From the NCBI RefSeq assembly GCF_000455445.1, contig NZ_HG417091.1, positions 327,975 through 363,883 of the forward strand: a stretch of DNA of 35,909 bases. The letters run 5' to 3'. Under the pieces are notes generated by a model, which was not told where the DNA came from, did not search any database, and worked only from the letters and a program-made list of their open reading frames with translations. This document shows, in pieces, positions 33,301-35,909 of the stretch (position 1 is the stretch's first letter; every line of letters begins with the position of its first letter). The stretch is from Hoylesella timonensis 4401737 = DSM 22865 = JCM 15640 (GTDB lineage: Bacteria; Bacteroidota; Bacteroidia; Bacteroidales; Bacteroidaceae). Both the position numbers and the translations under genes were made by a program.

Positions 33301-33635
33301 ATGGAGCCGCTGTAGCCGATGACGACGGTCTCGGAAAGCTCGTTGCTGATGTCCTGCATCTGGATGGTCAGCGGTTGGGCCGAGGTCACCGTGACGACCT
33401 TTTCGGAATAGCCGATATACGACACCTTGATGCTCACGGGCAGCTTTGCCACGGTGAGCCTAAATGCGCCATCCACATCGGTAACGGTACCATTCGAGGT
33501 GTTTTGCTCAACCACCGTTGCTCCTATGAGCGGTTCGTTTGTCCCTTCATCGAGCACTCTGCCATGGATGGCTGTCTGGGCCATCGCAGTGGTGCAGCTC
33601 ATGAAGCAAACCATGAGAAACAATAACTTTTTCAT
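30366..33635 (-). CDS. SusC/RagA-family TonB-dependent transporter, NanO-like
   Basis: A 1089-residue outer-membrane transporter: signal peptide (1-19), carboxypeptidase-D regulatory-like domain (about 22-97, IHGRVLDEGTNEPLIGATVV), TonB box (SETVVIGYSG, about 102-111), plug with the SusC hallmark VVVDGMIRS and AGATAIYGSRANNGVILITTK, then the barrel ending LNLTF. No STN domain is present. Its place beside the SusD gene and upstream of the nan genes points to sialic acid or sialylated glycan import (NanO of B. fragilis). GC content, judged by eye, is well above that of the window, with long open shadow frames as a side effect. It has a good promoter at 33700-33730, in an AT-rich, host-like region. 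Confidence 0.93.
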   Translation of the reverse strand: MKKLLFLMVCFMSCTTAMAQTAIHGRVLDEGTNEPLIGATVVEQNTSNGTVTDVDGAFRLTVAKLPVSIKVSYIGYSEKVVTVTSAQPLTIQMQDISNELSETVVIGYSGSIIRSKMTNSIAKVKNESLTTGMFSNPSQALSGAVAGLKVVQGSGNPNASPTIVLRGGTDYDGSGAPLVVVDGMIRSSMADVNPNDIQSMEVMKDAGATAIYGSRANNGVILITTKKGKDGEGKIGFSSKLSWNYFNNPYKFLDAGDYLYYQRRSYLYAKQKGTVTLSSLSGNQPYGTGNKYEADGNKSSAGIWGVYEYGALAPDVQKELIGKGWRTMTDPVTKKTLIYVNNHMEDFNINTPSFSQDYNINFSGGNDRGHYYTSLGYNNSEGNAINNYNRRLSLLLNTDYKIKKWLTSYSSFNFSTAKYQGISPFAGEANYFSRNFSYPPTFRAYNNKGELLLGKNSGDGNQKFLENAIDQDYSRQKFTFSQDFRFSIVDGLTLDLKGDWYYQYYTGQSFYHTYLSSPGRYSTGHKSFAESEKHLTQTYNVLLNYNKTLGKHTVSGLLGWEYFHQKLFDLQASGSNPANNYFRDLEYTVTDEGKRMVDTGHSKFITQSYFARVNYDYDAKYLAGITVRRDGISKLSKDNRWGTFPGLSLGWVFSHEKFMEKTAGWLSFGKVRASWGKNGNVNSTWVGDYTVQGAYAMDTYHGTTSYYLNNIPTAYLTWETSRTLELGLDLGFLNNKIQANITWYDRVTSDKYANIVIPASSGFTSITSNNGKLRNRGVELETNCHILNTADWKVDWAFNIARNTNKILQLPDNGRDKNRQGGYEVYTGNGDKKMWVGGYAENETPGDLWVFQAEGIYKTYDEIPGNLIDKSTSNNGGNNKYLYGPAAYQSTGKAAGGLAIMPGDIKWKDVNGDGVIDNYDLVKVGNMTPKWTGGTTLTASWKGLALTARLDFALGFKTYDYRTPWIMGNMQGTYNTLTNVKDTWSEDNPNAKYPIYIWADQLNARNYDRYNSMFVYNGDYLSFRELTLSYSLPRQWLSKVSIESLTVSVTGQNLGYLCAAPYVFSPEVASNWGGYPLPRMLVLGLNLTF

Positions 33636-33699
33636 ATTTTTCGTATTAGTTCATTGATATTATAAAAGGATTTTAAGAATTCCCATTGGCTTTCTGTTG

Positions 33700-33730
33700 C
33701 AAATATATGAAAAGTTACGATAAGTTGCAA
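33700..33730 (-). promoter_or_regulatory. Promoter of the NanO/NanU-like pair
   Basis: On the minus strand TTG (33730-33728), 20 bases, then TATATTTG (33707-33700). This is a full -7 box with a one-base-imperfect -33 element at the standard distance, about 65 bases before the SusC ATG. Confidence 0.65.
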
Positions 33731-33870
33731 TAGTTTTCGTAAAAATTTTATTAAATCAAACAAAGTACTGCATACAAATTTAAGAACGGGTGACGGTCAC
33801 TGCCTGCTGTCGCTGGTAAAACACGAAAGAGCTATGCCCTTTTGGGGAACTCGAGAACAGGTGCAATTTT

Positions 33871-34064
33871 ATTCTGAACTCAGGTATTTTAACATCGAAA
33901 TCCTTGCAAAAGTCATCTGCAATACAAGAATTCTCTGTAATTTTATCTTTGATAATCATCGCTATTAAAATTTACAACTATTTGATAATCAGATATAATG
34001 GTACAAAAATATAGCGAGATTACTAACTTTTTCATCACATTCTTATTCCGAACTCAGGTTTTTT
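33871..34064. repeat. Spaced direct repeats in the sigma/SusC control region
   Basis: A 20-base unit of the form ATTC-y-GAACTCAGGT-w-TTTT occurs at 33871-33890 and again at 34045-34064, differing at two positions. The second copy ends four bases before the -7 box of the sigma gene. Between them TTTGATAATCA occurs twice (33948 and 33981), 33 bases apart, close to three helical turns. Confidence 0.6.
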
Positions 34065-34067
34065 GAG

Positions 34068-34075
34068 TATTTTTG
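34068..34075 (+). promoter_or_regulatory. -7 box for the ECF sigma/FecR pair
   Basis: TATTTTTG matches TAnnTTTG, 32 bases before ATG 34108. It lies downstream of the first in-frame ATG (34063), which argues for the later start. A TTTG at 20 bases upstream is missing. Confidence 0.5.
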
Positions 34076-34107
34076 TACCAATTAACAAGTATTTGTGGGA
34101 TTGTAGA

Positions 34108-34653
34108 ATGCAACGAAACATCAGCATAGTTTATGATGCTTTATTCAGACAAATGTATGCCAAGCTGTTCTTTTACGCAAAAGGGTTGGTTGGTAGTGAG
34201 GATGATGCACAAGATGTTGTAGAGGATGTGTTCACTGACCTTTGGCAACGGCGTGACGACATTGAATTTGGCGACCAAATCTCTTCGTTCCTTTATCGTG
34301 CTGTCTATACCCGTTCAATCAATTTGCTTAAACGTAGAAAGATTTCTTCAGGCTACATTCAACAGTTGGATGATATCAGCAGTAAACTGTTAGAGACTCT
34401 TCAAAGTAATTTGAAGAATCCTATTCATACGCTTGAAAACAACGAATTAGGCAGTATGCTGGATGATGCCATTAATGAGTTGCCTATTCGATGCCGCGAG
34501 GTCTTCCGGATGAGTTATTTACAGGGACTTCACAACAATGATATTGCTGAATTAACGGGCACTTCAGTTCGTACAGTGGAAGCTCATATGTATCGTGCAT
34601 TAAAATACTTGCGTCAAAAGTTATCAAATATCAGTAATTTTTATTCTGATTAA
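34108..34653 (+). CDS. ECF sigma factor of the Bacteroidetes SusC/FecR type
   Basis: A 181-residue sigma-70 family factor of the group that in Bacteroidetes pairs with FecR anti-sigma factors and responds to SusC-type receptors. Region 2 is at about 8-75 (YDALFRQMYAKLFFYAKGL, then DDAQDVVEDVFTDLWQRR). Region 4 is at about 118-172 (INELPIRCREVFRMSYLQG, then the helix-turn-helix NNDIAELTGTSVRTVEAHMYRAL). ATG 34108 gives the usual N-terminus; ATG 34063 precedes the promoter box and is rejected. The FecR gene follows 47 bases after its stop. It is divergent from the NanO-like SusC. Confidence 0.9.
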   Translation: MQRNISIVYDALFRQMYAKLFFYAKGLVGSEDDAQDVVEDVFTDLWQRRDDIEFGDQISSFLYRAVYTRSINLLKRRKISSGYIQQLDDISSKLLETLQSNLKNPIHTLENNELGSMLDDAINELPIRCREVFRMSYLQGLHNNDIAELTGTSVRTVEAHMYRALKYLRQKLSNISNFYSD

Positions 34654-34700
34654 GTATATTTTATTGTGAGATTGTTATAAAGTAAAAGACAATTTTGCTA

Positions 34701-35702
34701 ATGAGTGAACTGAATGAAAATATTATCATCCATTTTATTACCAGACAATGTTCTGAGGATGAACTAAAGCAGATTAATGAGTGGATGGCTGAAGACAAGC
34801 GTCATGCGCAATATCTGTTGCAGATGGAGCAAATCTATCAACATTTGCAAAGTCGTTCTATGCCTCAGTGGAAAGTAGAGGAAGCCTTGAAACGAGTGCA
34901 TAACAATGCAGATGCTACCATGTCACATCAAGAATATCATCCTTTTTGGGAGAAATGGCGTCGATATGCAGCAGCGATAGTACTTTCCATATTGGCAGGA
35001 ACGGCATTGCTGTGGTATAGCCATGCACAATGGTCAGGGGATGAAGAAACATACATAATGGCTCAAACCAATGGCTCTACCACCAAGCAGGTGTTGCTGC
35101 CAGACGGGAGTAAAGTATGGTTGAATCATCATTCCTCACTCAGATACCCAGAGCATTTTGAAGGAGATGTGCGTAAAGTGTTGCTGACGGGTGAAGGTTA
35201 TTTTGAGGTTTCGAAAGATAGTACCAGACCTTTTATTGTTGAAAACGATGCTATGGCTGTGAAAGTCTTGGGTACAGTGTTTGATTTTAAGAACGATGCC
35301 ACGAATATGCGTTCTGAAGTAAGTCTTCTGGAAGGTTCGGTAGAGGTGAAGAGCAATCTTTCTGCAGGACAGATGGTGCTGATTCCTGGGCAGAAAGCTC
35401 AACTTGACTATCAGACTGGGCACATGACCGTTTCAAATATAGATGATGGTGTTGACGCTGTATGGCACACCAATCTTATACCTTTTTCTAATGCTACAAT
35501 CATAGAGATTGTCAACAAGCTTGAGAAAATCTATGGAGTACGTATGGAGATCGGTGCAAATGTAGATTTACGAAGCACATATTCTGGCAAAATCAAGCAT
35601 AAACAAGATATTGACTCGGTGCTACATTTGTTGCAAAATACTTTGCCTATTACTTTCAAAAAGACAAGTGACGGTTCTTATTCTGTAAATACAGTGAATT
35701 AG
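34701..35702 (+). CDS. FecR-family anti-sigma factor
   Basis: A 333-residue inner-membrane regulator. The N-terminal cytoplasmic part (about 1-88) would hold the sigma factor. A single transmembrane helix follows (about 89-108, YAAAIVLSILAGTALLWY). The periplasmic FecR domain comes next (about 120-225, with QVLLPDGSKVWLNHHSSLRYP and VLLTGEGYFEVSKD), then a C-terminal DUF4974-type domain (about 258-328, LIPFSNATIIEIVNKLEKIYGV), the part that normally meets the STN domain of an outer-membrane receptor. The frame runs back to a TTG at 34695, but ATG 34701 is the sensible start. Neither SusC in this window has an STN domain, so its receptor is probably elsewhere. Confidence 0.92.
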   Translation: MSELNENIIIHFITRQCSEDELKQINEWMAEDKRHAQYLLQMEQIYQHLQSRSMPQWKVEEALKRVHNNADATMSHQEYHPFWEKWRRYAAAIVLSILAGTALLWYSHAQWSGDEETYIMAQTNGSTTKQVLLPDGSKVWLNHHSSLRYPEHFEGDVRKVLLTGEGYFEVSKDSTRPFIVENDAMAVKVLGTVFDFKNDATNMRSEVSLLEGSVEVKSNLSAGQMVLIPGQKAQLDYQTGHMTVSNIDDGVDAVWHTNLIPFSNATIIEIVNKLEKIYGVRMEIGANVDLRSTYSGKIKHKQDIDSVLHLLQNTLPITFKKTSDGSYSVNTVN

Positions 35703-35909
35703 TCTTTTTACTATTTTTGTCAATAAACGGCAAGGATTTAACACTACACTTTTATGTAATTTAGCTCGAATTACAGACCCATTCAAGCCACAATAAGCGT
35801 GTGTACAACACTTGTACATGCGTTTTTTATTCTAAATGCCTGGGTTAGTGGCAGAATCTCATTGAGCTTGGCGAGCAAAACAGTCTGTTTTGGACAACAA
35901 AATAGACTA
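35703..35909. other. Region after FecR, to the window edge
   Basis: A 207-base stretch with no gene. TATTTTTG at 35712-35719 is a possible plus-strand -7 box for something beyond. A terminator-like stem lies at 35802-35826. Two overlapping, mutually exclusive hairpins sit at the edge: 35876-35892 (CAAAACA-GTC-TGTTTTG) and about 35882-35908. Confidence 0.5.
35802..35826 (+). terminator. Probable terminator of the ECF sigma/FecR operon
   Basis: TGTACAA (35802-35808) pairs perfectly with TTGTACA (35812-35818) across a three-base loop, followed a few bases later by TTTTTT. It lies 100 bases after the FecR stop. Confidence 0.5.

Larger units (their letters stand above)
33636..34107. other. Divergent control region (NanO-like SusC / ECF sigma)
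   Basis: This 472-base region carries both promoters, plus several short motifs that look like binding sites: direct repeats at 33871-33890 and 34045-34064, direct repeats of TTTGATAATCA at 33948-33958 and 33981-33991, and the palindrome GTGAC-G-GTCAC at 33790-33800. No gene is seen. It is the likely site where the SusC/SusD pair and the sigma gene are controlled. Confidence 0.6.

Noticed and set aside
1..35909. CRISPR array, prophage or insertion-sequence transposase
   Set aside because: I found no regularly spaced repeats, no phage structural genes and no transposase frame.

Overview
The window looks like chromosome of a Prevotella-like member of the Bacteroidales. The signs are two SusC/SusD outer-membrane pairs, promoters of the Bacteroidetes form TTTG-N20-TAnnTTTG, an UpxY-type NusG paralogue, a FecR/ECF sigma pair, almost no Shine-Dalgarno sequences, and three large secreted proteins ending in a type IX secretion-like C-terminal motif. 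The genus is inference, because no marker gene such as rRNA is present.

Layout. 1-575 holds one copy of a dispersed repeat (about 215 bp), a terminator and a small TTAA-flanked inverted-repeat element. 576-8128 (minus) is a SusC-SusD-lipoprotein operon ending in a strong terminator, followed by a C10 (streptopain-like) protease. 8492-11430 has a FAD-dependent oxidoreductase and a secreted protein of unknown role. 11591-12478 contains a likely small RNA with its own consensus promoter and terminator, then a HigB/HigA toxin-antitoxin pair. 12479-13554 is gene-poor and holds the second repeat copy. Two identical tRNA-Asp genes follow at 13555-13733.

13970-18232 is a GH85 endo-beta-N-acetylglucosaminidase, divergent from an ECF sigma factor. 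Then come rpe with an unlisted 44-residue gene in front of it, a TrpF-like protein that lacks a usual loop, an orphan UpxY-like antiterminator and a nitroreductase.

22466-33635 is a sialic-acid catabolic locus. A ROK-family regulator/kinase converges on four minus-strand genes: N-acylglucosamine 2-epimerase, N-acetylneuraminate lyase, an MFS permease and a kelch mutarotase (NanM-like). A SusC/SusD pair (NanO/NanU-like) lies upstream of them. That SusC/SusD pair is visibly richer in GC than everything around it. It is divergent from an ECF sigma/FecR anti-sigma pair (34108-35702).

Inferred joint function: GH85 cuts N-glycans from glycoproteins, the SusC/D pair imports sialic acid or sialoglycans, NanM-like mutarotase and NanT-like permease deliver Neu5Ac to the cytoplasm, NanA splits it to ManNAc and pyruvate, and the epimerase makes GlcNAc. 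A GlcNAc kinase (possibly the ROK protein) would come next. No sialidase or sialate O-acetylesterase is present in the window.
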